From positions 1 through 23,910 of the forward strand of contig JANQFD010000008.1 in the NCBI GenBank assembly GCA_028278005.1: a stretch of DNA of 23,910 nucleotides. The letters are read 5' to 3'. A program made the position numbers and the translations under genes. Below, piece after piece: positions 1 to 8,003 of the stretch; position 1 is the first letter of the stretch, and the number at the start of each line of letters is the position of its first letter. This stretch comes from Chlorobium sp. (GTDB lineage: Bacteria > Bacteroidota > Chlorobiia > Chlorobiales > Chlorobiaceae). The notes beneath the pieces are model-generated. The model was given only the letters and a program-made list of their open reading frames with translations, did no database searches and was not told where the DNA came from.

Positions 1-1487
1 CTTTCGGTCTTCCAGGGCTGGACAGCGAGAATGAATGAGACGAGGAAGGTGATGGCGATCCAGCTCCAGCCGATCCCGATCAGGCTTGCCCAAGAATAGT
101 TGCCGTAAGCGGTAAAAAGCTCCCTGATGAGCTGGTTGAGCAGTATGATGGCAAGGAACAGGGGAAGAACAAGTTTGATGATCCAGTTCCACCATGTGCC
201 GAGCTGTATTTTCGATACCTTGTTGAGATGTTTTCTGATTATATCGAGCTTGAAAAACCATCCTACAACAATGCACTCGAGCAGTCCGGCCACAACCAGC
301 CCGTAGTTGTTGATGAAATGGTCGACAATATCGAGCCAGAACAACCCGCCGTTGGTCGTAAAGATGATCCCGCCGACAAAACCGAGAAAACAGAGCACCG
401 TCGCCAGCATTTTCCGGTTGATGCCGAACTTGTCCTCTGCCCCTGACACAAAAGCCTCTACAATGGATATGGAGGATGAAATCCCGGCTACGGTAAGGCT
501 CAGAAAGAAAAGCATACCGAACAGTGGACCTGCGTCACCAATAAGGGAGATGGCTTTCGGGTAGGCGACAAAGGCAAGACCGATACTCTCCCTGACGACC
601 TCTTCGATAGGCTGGTTCTGTGTAGACGACATGAATCCGAGAATGGCGAACACCCCGAAACCGGAAAGCAGAGAAAATCCGCTGTTGGCGAGTGCGGTAA
701 TAACGGCACTGCCGGTCATGTTGGAATTGTATGGCATATAGCTCGCATACGCGATCATGATGCCGAAACCGAGGCTCAGGGTGAAGAATATCTGGCCGTA
801 TGCGCTCACCCAAACCATCGGGTCGGCAAGCTTGGCGAAATCCGGATTCAGATATGCCGAAATCCCTATCATCGCCCCTTCGAGATTGACCGACCAGAAA
901 ACCAGGATAAGCGTCAACAGTAGAAGCAGGGGCATGAAGATCTTGTTTGCAAGCTCCACACCCCGGCTCACGCCTCTGATGATGATCCCCCATGTTATGA
1001 GCCAGACAGCAAGAAGCCCGGCAAGGATAGGCGTCTGAATGCTGCCTATATCTGAAGGGGATGAGCTGAGGCCCAGAAATGATTCGAAGAAGAACGTGTC
1101 GGGATTGTCGGACCAGGAAAGGTTGATGGAGTAAAAGATGAAGTCGATGCACCATGCGATCACCACCGAATAATACAGCACGATCCCGAACATGGTAAAC
1201 AACAGAGGCCACCAGCCGAGCCACTCCCAGGTTTTCCCGATTTTTCTGAATGCAAGCGGGGCACTGCCGATCCGTTCGTGACCGATACCGAATTCAAGTA
1301 TCAGGAGAGGAATGCCGGCAGTCAAGAGCGCGACGATGTAGGGAATAAGAAAAGCGCCTCCTCCATTCTCATAGGTGAGATAGGAAAATCTCCAGATATT
1401 ACCGAGCCCCACCGCCGATCCTATCGCGGCAAGAACAAAGCCGGTTCTGGATTTCCATGTGTTTCTGCCGGTATTTTCTGGAGACAT
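1..1487 (-). CDS. Sodium:neurotransmitter symporter (SNF/NSS) family transporter, 3' end cut by window
   Basis: Probable inner-membrane Na+-coupled importer of an amino acid or similar solute. I translated the reverse strand by hand from ATG 1487-1485; the frame stays open to the window edge, giving 495 residues with no stop. Residues about 13-50 carry the TM1-TM2 signature of the family, including GSAVGLGNIWRF and NGGGAFLIPY, where LeuT-type proteins bind sodium and substrate through unwound TM1. The rest is a run of hydrophobic helices, consistent with an 11-12 helix NSS protein of about 450-510 residues, so little of the C-terminus should be missing. The start has only a weak upstream AGG. 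It lies 117 bases downstream of the methyltransferase gene on the same strand, with a 12-base palindrome in between. The substrate cannot be read from sequence. Confidence 0.9.
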   Translation of the reverse strand, partial: MSPENTGRNTWKSRTGFVLAAIGSAVGLGNIWRFSYLTYENGGGAFLIPYIVALLTAGIPLLILEFGIGHERIGSAPLAFRKIGKTWEWLGWWPLLFTMFGIVLYYSVVIAWCIDFIFYSINLSWSDNPDTFFFESFLGLSSSPSDIGSIQTPILAGLLAVWLITWGIIIRGVSRGVELANKIFMPLLLLLTLILVFWSVNLEGAMIGISAYLNPDFAKLADPMVWVSAYGQIFFTLSLGFGIMIAYASYMPYNSNMTGSAVITALANSGFSLLSGFGVFAILGFMSSTQNQPIEEVVRESIGLAFVAYPKAISLIGDAGPLFGMLFFLSLTVAGISSSISIVEAFVSGAEDKFGINRKMLATVLCFLGFVGGIIFTTNGGLFWLDIVDHFINNYGLVVAGLLECIVVGWFFKLDIIRKHLNKVSKIQLGTWWNWIIKLVLPLFLAIILLNQLIRELFTAYGNYSWASLIGIGWSWIAITFLVSFILAVQPWKTE

Positions 1488-1517
1488 GGTTACCTGAATT
1501 GAGGATTGTAACGTACC

Positions 1518-1529
1518 GGTAAATTTACC
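1518..1529. promoter_or_regulatory. 12-base perfect palindrome upstream of the SNF transporter
   Basis: GGTAAATTTACC is a perfect dyad about 30 bases before the transporter start. It could be an operator for that gene or part of its promoter region. A short AT-rich palindrome can arise by chance and no second copy was noticed. Confidence 0.2.
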
Positions 1530-1604
1530 AAAAGAATAGAGATATCCCCTCCAAGACCGGCGGCTATTGACCCTCTCGACAGGTTGTCGGCTGCCTTGGC
1601 GGAA

Positions 1605-2234
1605 TCAGGATCGCCTCTGGAAATGGCAGAAAAGAAACATTTTCCCTTTTCCGTTGGGAGTAACGTGCTGCTCCTTGCGTTGGCGCTGCAGCACAAATTC
1701 GTCTCCCAGAAATGCTTCCAGCTCCCCGACGGTATAACGCCTTACCGGAAGCCCGCTGCATCTGGGCGGAGCTTCGGGAGCGTAGGTACCGATAATCAGG
1801 TGCCCTCCCGGCTTCAAACCGTTGAACAGGCTTTCCCGGTAACACTGTCTCTCGTCTTCTCTGGTAAAATAATGAAACGCAGCCCGGTCATGCCAGAGTT
1901 CATAGTAATGAACCGGTAGATTAACAGAAGCAACATCTCCTTCCTGCCAGGTAACCAGTCGCTTTTTCCTGCCCATCCGCTCCTGGGCGTTTGTTAGCGC
2001 TTTGCCGGAAATATCGAGAACGGTTACAGACCGGAAACCTGCTTCTACAAGATCTTCGGCAAAAGTCGATTCACCACCCCCAATATCGATTATCGGGGCA
2101 TAGTGGGGAATGTAGAGCTGGTCTATCCAGCAGAGCGATGCATGAAGATGAGGCGTGTACCATCCGGGCTTGTCGCAGAGAATCTTCGAGTAAAACTGAT
2201 CCCAGTGGTGTTTACGGACGATTCCATTATGCAT
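1605..2234 (-). CDS. Class I SAM-dependent methyltransferase
   Basis: Cytoplasmic methyltransferase of 209 residues with the Rossmann-fold pattern: motif I IDIGGGES at 50-56, acidic residue D74 in VTVLDIS for the ribose hydroxyls, GD at 99-100, and KPGGHLIIGTY at 141-151 as the strand-5 region. The N-terminal HWDQFYSK and GWYTP segments resemble small-molecule methyltransferases such as the thiopurine/tellurite-resistance type, so an inorganic or small sulfur/selenium substrate is possible but not shown. The ATG directly follows the TGA of the upstream 64-residue gene, with AGGAG before it inside that gene, so translation is probably coupled. It is the last gene of the CODH-like run, and its link to that system is inferred from position. 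Confidence 0.85.
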   Translation of the reverse strand: MHNGIVRKHHWDQFYSKILCDKPGWYTPHLHASLCWIDQLYIPHYAPIIDIGGGESTFAEDLVEAGFRSVTVLDISGKALTNAQERMGRKKRLVTWQEGDVASVNLPVHYYELWHDRAAFHYFTREDERQCYRESLFNGLKPGGHLIIGTYAPEAPPRCSGLPVRRYTVGELEAFLGDEFVLQRQRKEQHVTPNGKGKMFLFCHFQRRS

Positions 2235-2429
2235 TCAGTTTTCTCCTGTTTCATCGGTTCTCTCAAACCGCCCTGCAATCTTCGCAATTATGCATTCCGG
2301 CGGACTCTGACGCATGATGCAGAACTCCCTTTCATCTCTCACCGCTCCGAGATAGGGACAACCGGCGCAAACCTCATGCATGTCTATATACCAGCGTTGG
2401 ACTTGCTGTTTTTCTATATCAAAAAGCAT
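2235..2429 (-). CDS. Small four-cysteine protein of unknown function
   Basis: 64 residues, not recognised. Cysteines are C22-x2-C25 in EVCAGCP and C37-x8-C46 in EFCIMRQSPPEC, a spacing that could bind Zn or an Fe-S cluster. The tail is charged and there is no signal peptide. It starts 43 bases after the cooS stop and its TGA abuts the methyltransferase ATG, which argues for a real operon gene rather than a chance frame. No better start is visible: the upstream in-frame codons reach a stop without ATG, GTG or TTG. The ribosome-binding site is weak. Position suggests a small metal- or redox-carrier for the CODH-like enzyme, but that is inference. Confidence 0.65.
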   Translation of the reverse strand: MLFDIEKQQVQRWYIDMHEVCAGCPYLGAVRDEREFCIMRQSPPECIIAKIAGRFERTDETGEN

Positions 2430-2472
2430 CTGCCGTTCTTTTCTGAAATCTGTATTGCTTATGTTGACTCAC

Positions 2473-4590
2473 CTAACCGATCGAACAGAGATTCTGACCT
2501 ATCTCCACCGTATCCGGGATCTCGTCTTCGATCTCCTCCTTCGTTCCAATGCTATACTCCCATACCGGCCACCCAAGTGCAGCTCTCTTTTCATCGAGCA
2601 TCCGCAGTATATCCTCGGATGTTTTGTAGGGATCCGGATTCCAGTTCATCCCGGCACCGACCATAGTTCGCAGACGATTCCCGACATACTCCATGAAACG
2701 GTCGGAAGCAATGGTGTTGTCCTGAACACAGGAGTATGTCTCAATACCCTGCAGCACGAAGGCGTAACGTGCGCCCATGGTTTTTTCCGCAGCTGGATCG
2801 GCGGCTACCATGGCAAGCGGCATGGAGGGATTGGGGGTACCTGCGGCATTTGCCGCATAGGCCATGATCTGGCCTGCCCTCGTGCTGTCAGTGCATGCCC
2901 CGACATGAAGCACCGGCGGGATATCCTTTGCCTCGACAACCTCGCGCAGCCTTTCGCCGCAGAGTTTGGACGCATCGGGATGAGCGAGACCGGCAAAGAG
3001 CAGTCCCATTCCGGAGCAGCCGTGGCATGTAACCAGCACATCATTTTTGATGAGCTGTTTTGCAATGATAATCTGGTTGCGCTCGAACACAGCTCCGCGG
3101 ATGTTCCCGCAGGAACCGAAGTTCACGATACCCCGGACTCTGCCTGCTTTGAGCAGTTCGGCAAGGCCGTGGATTTTTTTGTCGGGCATGGAGCCGTTGA
3201 AAAGCTTCATGACCTCTTCGACCCCGAAACCCATTTCAACCCTGGCCCTTACTTTCGGAACGTAAACCCTTTCCCGCTTACGGTTACTGTAATTACCGAT
3301 GGCTATGTCGAGAATCTCCTCGGCAAGGTCATAGACTTTATCGAGATTCTTCAGATAGTAGTCGAGTTCGAGCACTACAGCCCCCTCCTTTCTGCCGGAA
3401 GGAGAGGTTGTAATAACTTTTGTATGGAACTGCCGGGCGACTGGCATGAGGCCCGGCAATACATCCTGCTGGTCTACAACGATCGCTTCAAATGCACCGG
3501 TAGCCAGGGCCATTTCCGCCGAGGATGCCATGGCAACGAGCGGAATCCCGAGATCCCGCTCGATGAATTCTCCACCGGTGCAGCACATCCCGTATAACTT
3601 GATGTCTTTCGCACCGGCTTTCTTCACTTTTTCCATGATACGAGGCGTGCCAACTATGTCGCAGACGGCAAACGCCACCATCGGCGCGTGGCCGTTAATC
3701 CCGATGTTGATGCAGTCTTCTGTGACGATGCTGCCGAGATTGACGTTTATTCTGGAACGTTGCGGGATGCCGTATACGATATCGGTTGCCAGTGAAGTGG
3801 AAATCACCGTTGTGACCGCATAAGCAAGGACGGTACGGAGAAATGCCTGCATGTGGCTTTCGAAATCCGAATCCGTACCGTGACTTGTCAGGTTGTTGGC
3901 CTCAAAGCACTCATGATAGGCACTTATGGGAATAATGCCGAGCTTTTCCCAGGTTTCCACCCGCTCTTTGGGCGCAAGAGCTTGCAACGTTTTGTGTTCC
4001 ACCGGAAGCGCTCGCTGCAGATCATCGATAAACCTGTCGGCGACTTCCGCACAGATTGTTTCTATTTTTTTTCCTTCAGTTTCAAGTCCGAGAAGCTTTG
4101 CTACCGCATACCCTTTCTCTTTGCATTTTAGGGGTATCGGGGCGGTACCTTCAGCTGCAGCCTTGAGAGAAATAAAAACCTCACGGGCATGGGCACCATG
4201 CGCAGACAGTCCAGCTGCAAGACGTCTTAACGCATTTCCAGCCACTACAAGGTCAACGTCCTTACCGCATATTGTAAGGGGAGTTTTCTCCGTAACCCTG
4301 CATGGTCCATAGGAACAAAAGGCACAACATGCTCCCGTGAGGCCGTAACCGCATTGCGGATGCTGTTGAGCAAACCTGTCAAAAGTATTGCAGATGTCAT
4401 GTTTGCCCATAAAATCAACCATCTCGGCAACCGCCTTGTTTGCGGTATGCCGGACCATCTCTTCTTTACTGTAGTTGAGACGGTGTACCAGCCGGATTCT
4501 GTCTTTCAGTGGCATCCCCGGCTTGTATTCCGGTGCATTACGCGAACCGGTCAACTCATCTTCGTATGCATATCTTTTCTTGTCCGCCAT
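2473..4590 (-). CDS. cooS: Ni-carbon-monoxide-dehydrogenase-like protein (CooS family) with altered C-cluster
   Basis: 705-residue homologue of homodimeric anaerobic CO dehydrogenase, which carries D-, B- and C-clusters. D/B-cluster cysteines are present at C80, C88, C89, C92, C97 and C108 in the CGYGLTGACCAFCSYGPC region. C-cluster ligands present: H301 (INGHAPM), C336/C337 (GMCCTGGE), C494 (FGSCGNI), C525 (CHGCSGMG) and C566 (VGACTDS). The conserved lysine region is kept (AAEKTMG, K603), as are histidines in AHGAHARE (131, 134). The cysteine of the usual VDxQC motif is D376 (VVDQQDVLPG, codon GAT), and GNE after CCTG is GGE. Against C. hydrogenoformans CODH-II it has roughly 40 extra N-terminal and 30 extra C-terminal residues. 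AAGGGA precedes the ATG. No cooF is nearby. CO oxidation is doubtful; remodelled-cluster CODHs with other reductase activity are known. Confidence 0.93.
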   Translation of the reverse strand: MADKKRYAYEDELTGSRNAPEYKPGMPLKDRIRLVHRLNYSKEEMVRHTANKAVAEMVDFMGKHDICNTFDRFAQQHPQCGYGLTGACCAFCSYGPCRVTEKTPLTICGKDVDLVVAGNALRRLAAGLSAHGAHAREVFISLKAAAEGTAPIPLKCKEKGYAVAKLLGLETEGKKIETICAEVADRFIDDLQRALPVEHKTLQALAPKERVETWEKLGIIPISAYHECFEANNLTSHGTDSDFESHMQAFLRTVLAYAVTTVISTSLATDIVYGIPQRSRINVNLGSIVTEDCINIGINGHAPMVAFAVCDIVGTPRIMEKVKKAGAKDIKLYGMCCTGGEFIERDLGIPLVAMASSAEMALATGAFEAIVVDQQDVLPGLMPVARQFHTKVITTSPSGRKEGAVVLELDYYLKNLDKVYDLAEEILDIAIGNYSNRKRERVYVPKVRARVEMGFGVEEVMKLFNGSMPDKKIHGLAELLKAGRVRGIVNFGSCGNIRGAVFERNQIIIAKQLIKNDVLVTCHGCSGMGLLFAGLAHPDASKLCGERLREVVEAKDIPPVLHVGACTDSTRAGQIMAYAANAAGTPNPSMPLAMVAADPAAEKTMGARYAFVLQGIETYSCVQDNTIASDRFMEYVGNRLRTMVGAGMNWNPDPYKTSEDILRMLDEKRAALGWPVWEYSIGTKEEIEDEIPDTVEIGQNLCSIG

Positions 4591-4626
4591 AACGATCCCT
4601 TTTTACCTGTTCATAACTCTCGTTGC

Positions 4627-5349
4627 TCATTGCCCGAAGGTTTGTATATGAGAAATGACATTAATGATTTCCTGCTCTGACAAACTGGCCCCCCAAGCCG
4701 GCATGTACTTACCCGTTCCGGCGGTATCGGCCGGGATGCCGTCCTGGATAATGTTGTACAGCTTTGCTCCGCTCATTTCCGAAAGCCTTGCAGGTGTTAT
4801 CGGCCGCACCTGCAGGTTCAACATTCTCGAAACCCTGCCGTCACCAGCCCCGCTCTCACCGTGGCACATGACACACGAGTTCCGGTAGATATCCGCTCCA
4901 CTGAATTCCGAACCTTCCCCCCTGCTTATGCGTTCATGGCGGTTGAGCACACGGATGTAGGCAATAGCGCTTTCTATCTCGTCGCGTGTCAACTGAAACC
5001 CGAAGGGCTTCATATGCATCGATTTACCGTGAGCAATTCCACCCTTGCTGATAAAGTCATACAACTCTCTGTCGGTTTTAGCCTTGAAATAGGTACTGTC
5101 GGTGAAATCGGCCGGTACGGCGGAAAGCATGGCGGCATACGGACCGTTGCCGTCCCCTTTCTGACCATGACAGACAAAACAGTAACCGAGGTACAGTTTC
5201 AGCCCCCTCAACGGATCCGTCCGACGCACCTCAGTCGTTGCAGCAGGTTTCTCAACCTTTTCGACCGGATCACCGTCCCCGCCGCATGTCTGCACGGCCG
5301 GCAGGAACAACAGTAAAAGCATGAAACCTGTCAGATCTTGTAACCTCAT
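4627..5349 (-). CDS. Diheme c-type cytochrome, exported, possible lipoprotein
   Basis: 240 residues with two class I cytochrome c domains. Heme-binding CxxCH motifs are CFVCH at 57-61 and CVMCH at 159-163; probable sixth ligands are M113 (HMKPFG) and M216 (YMPAWG). The N-terminus is a hydrophobic export signal ending in AVQTC, a poor lipobox that may still be lipidated at C22, followed by a polar linker. It should act in the periplasm as an electron carrier or as the cytochrome subunit of a larger complex. ATG 5349 has no clear Shine-Dalgarno; the in-frame ATG at residue 10 is preceded by ACAGG and is an alternative. It sits 11 bases after an ABC ATPase gene and 36 before cooS. CooS is cytoplasmic, so direct transfer between them is not expected. 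Confidence 0.88.
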   Translation of the reverse strand: MRLQDLTGFMLLLLFLPAVQTCGGDGDPVEKVEKPAATTEVRRTDPLRGLKLYLGYCFVCHGQKGDGNGPYAAMLSAVPADFTDSTYFKAKTDRELYDFISKGGIAHGKSMHMKPFGFQLTRDEIESAIAYIRVLNRHERISRGEGSEFSGADIYRNSCVMCHGESGAGDGRVSRMLNLQVRPITPARLSEMSGAKLYNIIQDGIPADTAGTGKYMPAWGASLSEQEIINVISHIQTFGQ

Positions 5350-5360
5350 AATGATTACGT

Positions 5361-6188
5361 TTAAATAATAAGGTCGAGTTCCTCATCCTTGAGGGACGAG
5401 TAAAGCGCGATAATCTCGTCACGCATCTCGTTAAACTGCCTGTCAGTCCTGCTTATACACTCGTGGCGGGGTCGTGGCAGTTGATTCACCAGAACCTTCT
5501 TCAGTCTTCCGGGATTGATATCCATCACGCAGATTCTATCAGACAGAAATATTGCCTCGTCCACATCGTGCGTAACGAAAAGAATGGTTGTCCCGGTCTT
5601 CTCCCACACATTGAGAATCTGTATCTGCATTTCCTCCTTGGTCAGGGCATCAAGCGCTTCGAAGGGTTCATCCATGAGCAGTATTTTCGGCTTGTTTGCC
5701 AGCGCGCGTGCAATCGCTACCCGCTGGCGCATACCTACCGATATTTCATGTACCTGCTGATGCTCTGTCCCCTCCAGTCCTACGATTGCAAGCTGCTCTT
5801 TTGCGATTATGTGCCGTTCGCTTTTCGGGACATGCTTCAGTTCAAGCCCTATCTCAACGTTTTCGAGGACATTTCTCCAGGGAAGAAGCGCATACTCCTG
5901 AAAAACCATTCCCTTGTGCGGCCCAGGCCCATGCTCCTCTGTTCCGTCAAGAATGACCGATCCCGCTGTCTGCTCGATCAACCCTGCCACAATCTGCAGC
6001 GTTACCGACTTACCGCATCCCGTAGGTCCGAGAATACAGACAAATTCTCCCTCGTTAACGCTCAGGTCAACACGCTCAAGAGCCAGAAAGTCTTTTCCTT
6101 CCTTGTTGAATATTTTGCTGACCCCGTGTAATTCAAGCAGGGGCTTTCTGCTGTCTCCGTTGTCACTCATAGCTGTATCACTCACCAT
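5361..6188 (-). CDS. ABC transporter ATPase, NitT/TauT type (catalytic partner)
   Basis: 275-residue nucleotide-binding subunit of the nitrate/sulfonate/taurine importer class (NrtD, SsuB, TauB relatives). Walker A GPTGCGKS 54-61; Q97 in VFQEYALLPW; Walker B ILLMDE with catalytic E174; switch H207 in VTHDVDEA. Its signature motif is ISVGMRQR at 149-156 where LSGGMRQR is normal, so the first glycine is valine. It should pair with the ATPase encoded just upstream, whose defects are the complementary ones. The genes are 20 bases apart and co-oriented with permease and binding protein. The start is taken at ATG 6188; ATG at residue 7 is an alternative, and neither has a strong ribosome-binding site. 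Confidence 0.93.
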   Translation of the reverse strand: MVSDTAMSDNGDSRKPLLELHGVSKIFNKEGKDFLALERVDLSVNEGEFVCILGPTGCGKSVTLQIVAGLIEQTAGSVILDGTEEHGPGPHKGMVFQEYALLPWRNVLENVEIGLELKHVPKSERHIIAKEQLAIVGLEGTEHQQVHEISVGMRQRVAIARALANKPKILLMDEPFEALDALTKEEMQIQILNVWEKTGTTILFVTHDVDEAIFLSDRICVMDINPGRLKKVLVNQLPRPRHECISRTDRQFNEMRDEIIALYSSLKDEELDLII

Positions 6189-6208
6189 CGATTAAGGATT
6201 TCCCTCTA

Positions 6209-7042
6209 TCAGTATTCACAGACGGCCTTACCTGCACCCGCTTTCACCTCATTCAGGACCTCTTCACGAAGCTTGACGAACCGGTTGTGAAAATCCGCAT
6301 CCAGCGCCGCTTTACCCATACGAGGGCGCGGCAGGTCGTTCTGGAAGATCCTGGATATCTTTCCGGTCTTGTTCATCACAGCTATACGGTCGCTCAGCTT
6401 GACCGCCTCGTCCAGCTCGGAAGTGACAAAGATGATCGTGTTCTTTTCGTGTTCCCATATCCTTGTAATTTCGGTATGGAGCGTCATTTTCGTCTTCGAG
6501 TCGAGTGCGTTGAAAGGACCGTCCATAAGCAGAATTTTCGGTTTCGTCACCAGTATCATGGCCAACGATGCCCTGCGCTTCATCCCCCCTGAAAGTTCGA
6601 CGGGATATTTGTTTACTGCGTAGGAAAGCCCAACCATATCGATATATTTCATTGCCTGTTTTCTGTTCTCGGCTTCATCCCTGCTGCCTTTAAATTCAAG
6701 CCCCAGCTCGACGTTTTTCAGGACGTTCCTCCACGGAAGCAGAGCATATTCCTGAAAGATCATCCCGCGGTCGGCGCCCGGTCTCTTTATTATATCGCCG
6801 CCAACCCTGATCTCGCCCGAAGTCGGGGCCTCAAAACCCGCTATCAGTTTAAGGAGTGTCGATTTACCGCTGCCGGTCGGGCCGACTATAACGAGAAACT
6901 CGTTTTCTGCAATGTCAAGATTGCAATCGTTTACCACGGTTATTTCCTTGCTGTTTTTTCTGAAATTCTTCGATACCCCTTTCAGGCTTATGAGGGTTTC
7001 GCCCCCTGTCCGTGGAGTTTGATCATGTAAACGTTCCGCCAT
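6209..7042 (-). CDS. ABC transporter ATPase, NitT/TauT type, degenerate catalytic site
   Basis: 277-residue paralogue of the adjacent ATPase. Walker A GPTGSGKS 54-61, Q97 in IFQEYALLPW and signature LSGGMKRR at 150-157 are intact. The Walker B motif is LLMDGPF, so the catalytic glutamate is G175, and the switch histidine is S208 (FVTSELDEA). Both substitutions were confirmed on the DNA (GGT and TCC). This subunit should bind ATP but not hydrolyse it, while supplying the good signature motif to the other subunit's site. The start is supported by GGGAG/AAGG before ATG. It follows the permease by 12 bases. Families with two ATPase genes exist (NrtC/NrtD), but this one lacks the NrtC receptor-like extension. 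Confidence 0.93.
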   Translation of the reverse strand: MAERLHDQTPRTGGETLISLKGVSKNFRKNSKEITVVNDCNLDIAENEFLVIVGPTGSGKSTLLKLIAGFEAPTSGEIRVGGDIIKRPGADRGMIFQEYALLPWRNVLKNVELGLEFKGSRDEAENRKQAMKYIDMVGLSYAVNKYPVELSGGMKRRASLAMILVTKPKILLMDGPFNALDSKTKMTLHTEITRIWEHEKNTIIFVTSELDEAVKLSDRIAVMNKTGKISRIFQNDLPRPRMGKAALDADFHNRFVKLREEVLNEVKAGAGKAVCEY

Positions 7043-7054
7043 TGCCTTCTCCCG

Positions 7055-7846
7055 TCAGATTTTCCAAGAATACTTGCTGATCAGCCAGCGGTTTACCGAG
7101 TCGAGCAAGTAACCGATTACACCGATGACAATAATTGTCGCTATCAGCTGATCGTAACGAAAACGGTCGCGAGTGTCCAGTATGAAATAACCGAGTCCAT
7201 CCGGTACTCCGAGCATCTCGGCCGGGACAAGAATTATCCAGCTTACCCCTACAGCAAGACGCAGACCGGTGAGCATATCCGGAATAGCAGCCGGAATGAT
7301 AATCTTTCTGAGAATGCCCGCATCAAGTGCACCCATGGTTTTCGCCATGTTGAGCCAGAGAGGGCTTACCCTTCCGGCACCATGCGCGGTGTTGAGGATA
7401 AGAGGCCAGATGGCAACCAGCCAGAGCAGAAACGTTACAGACAGATCGCCTACGCCGAATATGATTATTGCGATCGGCATCCAGGCAAGAGGCGAGATCA
7501 TGCGCATGAACTGAAAAACCACATAGCTCAGCTGTTCCAGTCTTTTGAAATACCCGACAAGAACACCGACCGGCAGTGCAATCAGGATAGCGAAAAACAG
7601 GCTGACCAATACCCTCCGAAGGCTCGGGACAGAATGTCTGAGGATATCGCCGCTCTTCGCCATTTCAATCAATGCCAGTGCTGCGGCATAAGGTGAGAAG
7701 GCTTCGCTGAAATCGTTACCGAAGAGTTTCAGCATACTTGCAGCCTGCCAGATTAACAGAAAAAGAACCACGCCGAGAACATAGTAGCTCCTGTCTGCAA
7801 GAAATGCCCCTATCGCACCGAATCGTGACTGTTGTTTTTCTGCCAT
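7055..7846 (-). CDS. ABC transporter permease, NitT/TauT type
   Basis: Inner-membrane subunit of the importer, about 263 residues from ATG 7846, with about six hydrophobic helices and the cytoplasmic EAA-loop pattern near GALDAGILRKIIIPAAIP, which contacts the ATPase Q-loop region. It resembles SsuC/NrtB-type BPD permeases in length and layout. A TTG start at 7876 would add ten residues; ATG is preferred because the extension has no better ribosome-binding site. As only one permease gene is present, the transporter is probably a permease homodimer on an ATPase heterodimer. It is separated from the binding-protein gene by about 157 bases containing two hairpins, and is tightly linked to the ATPase genes. 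Confidence 0.92.
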   Translation of the reverse strand: MAEKQQSRFGAIGAFLADRSYYVLGVVLFLLIWQAASMLKLFGNDFSEAFSPYAAALALIEMAKSGDILRHSVPSLRRVLVSLFFAILIALPVGVLVGYFKRLEQLSYVVFQFMRMISPLAWMPIAIIIFGVGDLSVTFLLWLVAIWPLILNTAHGAGRVSPLWLNMAKTMGALDAGILRKIIIPAAIPDMLTGLRLAVGVSWIILVPAEMLGVPDGLGYFILDTRDRFRYDQLIATIIVIGVIGYLLDSVNRWLISKYSWKI

Positions 7847-7900
7847 GATCACACTTGTTAAAACTTCATGATACAACCCGCATGAGCGTACCCATCCCTC

Positions 7901-7924
7901 TGGCCTTTTCTGTCAGAGAGGCCA
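7901..7924 (-). other. Intergenic hairpin between binding-protein and permease genes
   Basis: TGGCCT and AGGCCA form a 6-base inverted repeat with a 12-base loop, just before the permease. There is no T-run, so it is not an obvious terminator. It may act with the next hairpin in RNA stability or processing. Confidence 0.35.
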
Positions 7925-7959
7925 AATGCCTGCCATATATGGATATCCTTAGCTGATTT

Positions 7960-7986
7960 CCTGAATGCCTCGACTGTGCATTCAGG
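7960..7986 (-). other. Intergenic hairpin downstream of binding-protein gene
   Basis: CCTGAATGC and GCATTCAGG form a perfect 9-base stem with a 9-base loop, 18 bases after the substrate-binding-protein stop and without a T-tract. Hairpins here are typical of importer operons in which the binding protein is made in excess over the permease, through 3' end protection or partial termination. That role is inferred from position. Confidence 0.45.
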
Positions 7987-8003
7987 ACCGATTTGCATGA
8001 TAG

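Noticed and set aside
535..1224. Long reverse-strand open frame (229 codons) within the transporter region
   Set aside because: It is out of frame with the transporter, is rich in Arg/His and lacks any motif. The SNF frame with clear family signatures covers it entirely.
2380..3597. 405-codon forward frame opposite cooS
   Set aside because: It is antisense to an unmistakable CODH gene, has no family resemblance and reflects the codon bias of the real gene.
5463..6131. 222-codon forward frame opposite the ABC ATPase
   Set aside because: Shadow of the ATPase gene on the other strand; no recognisable motifs.
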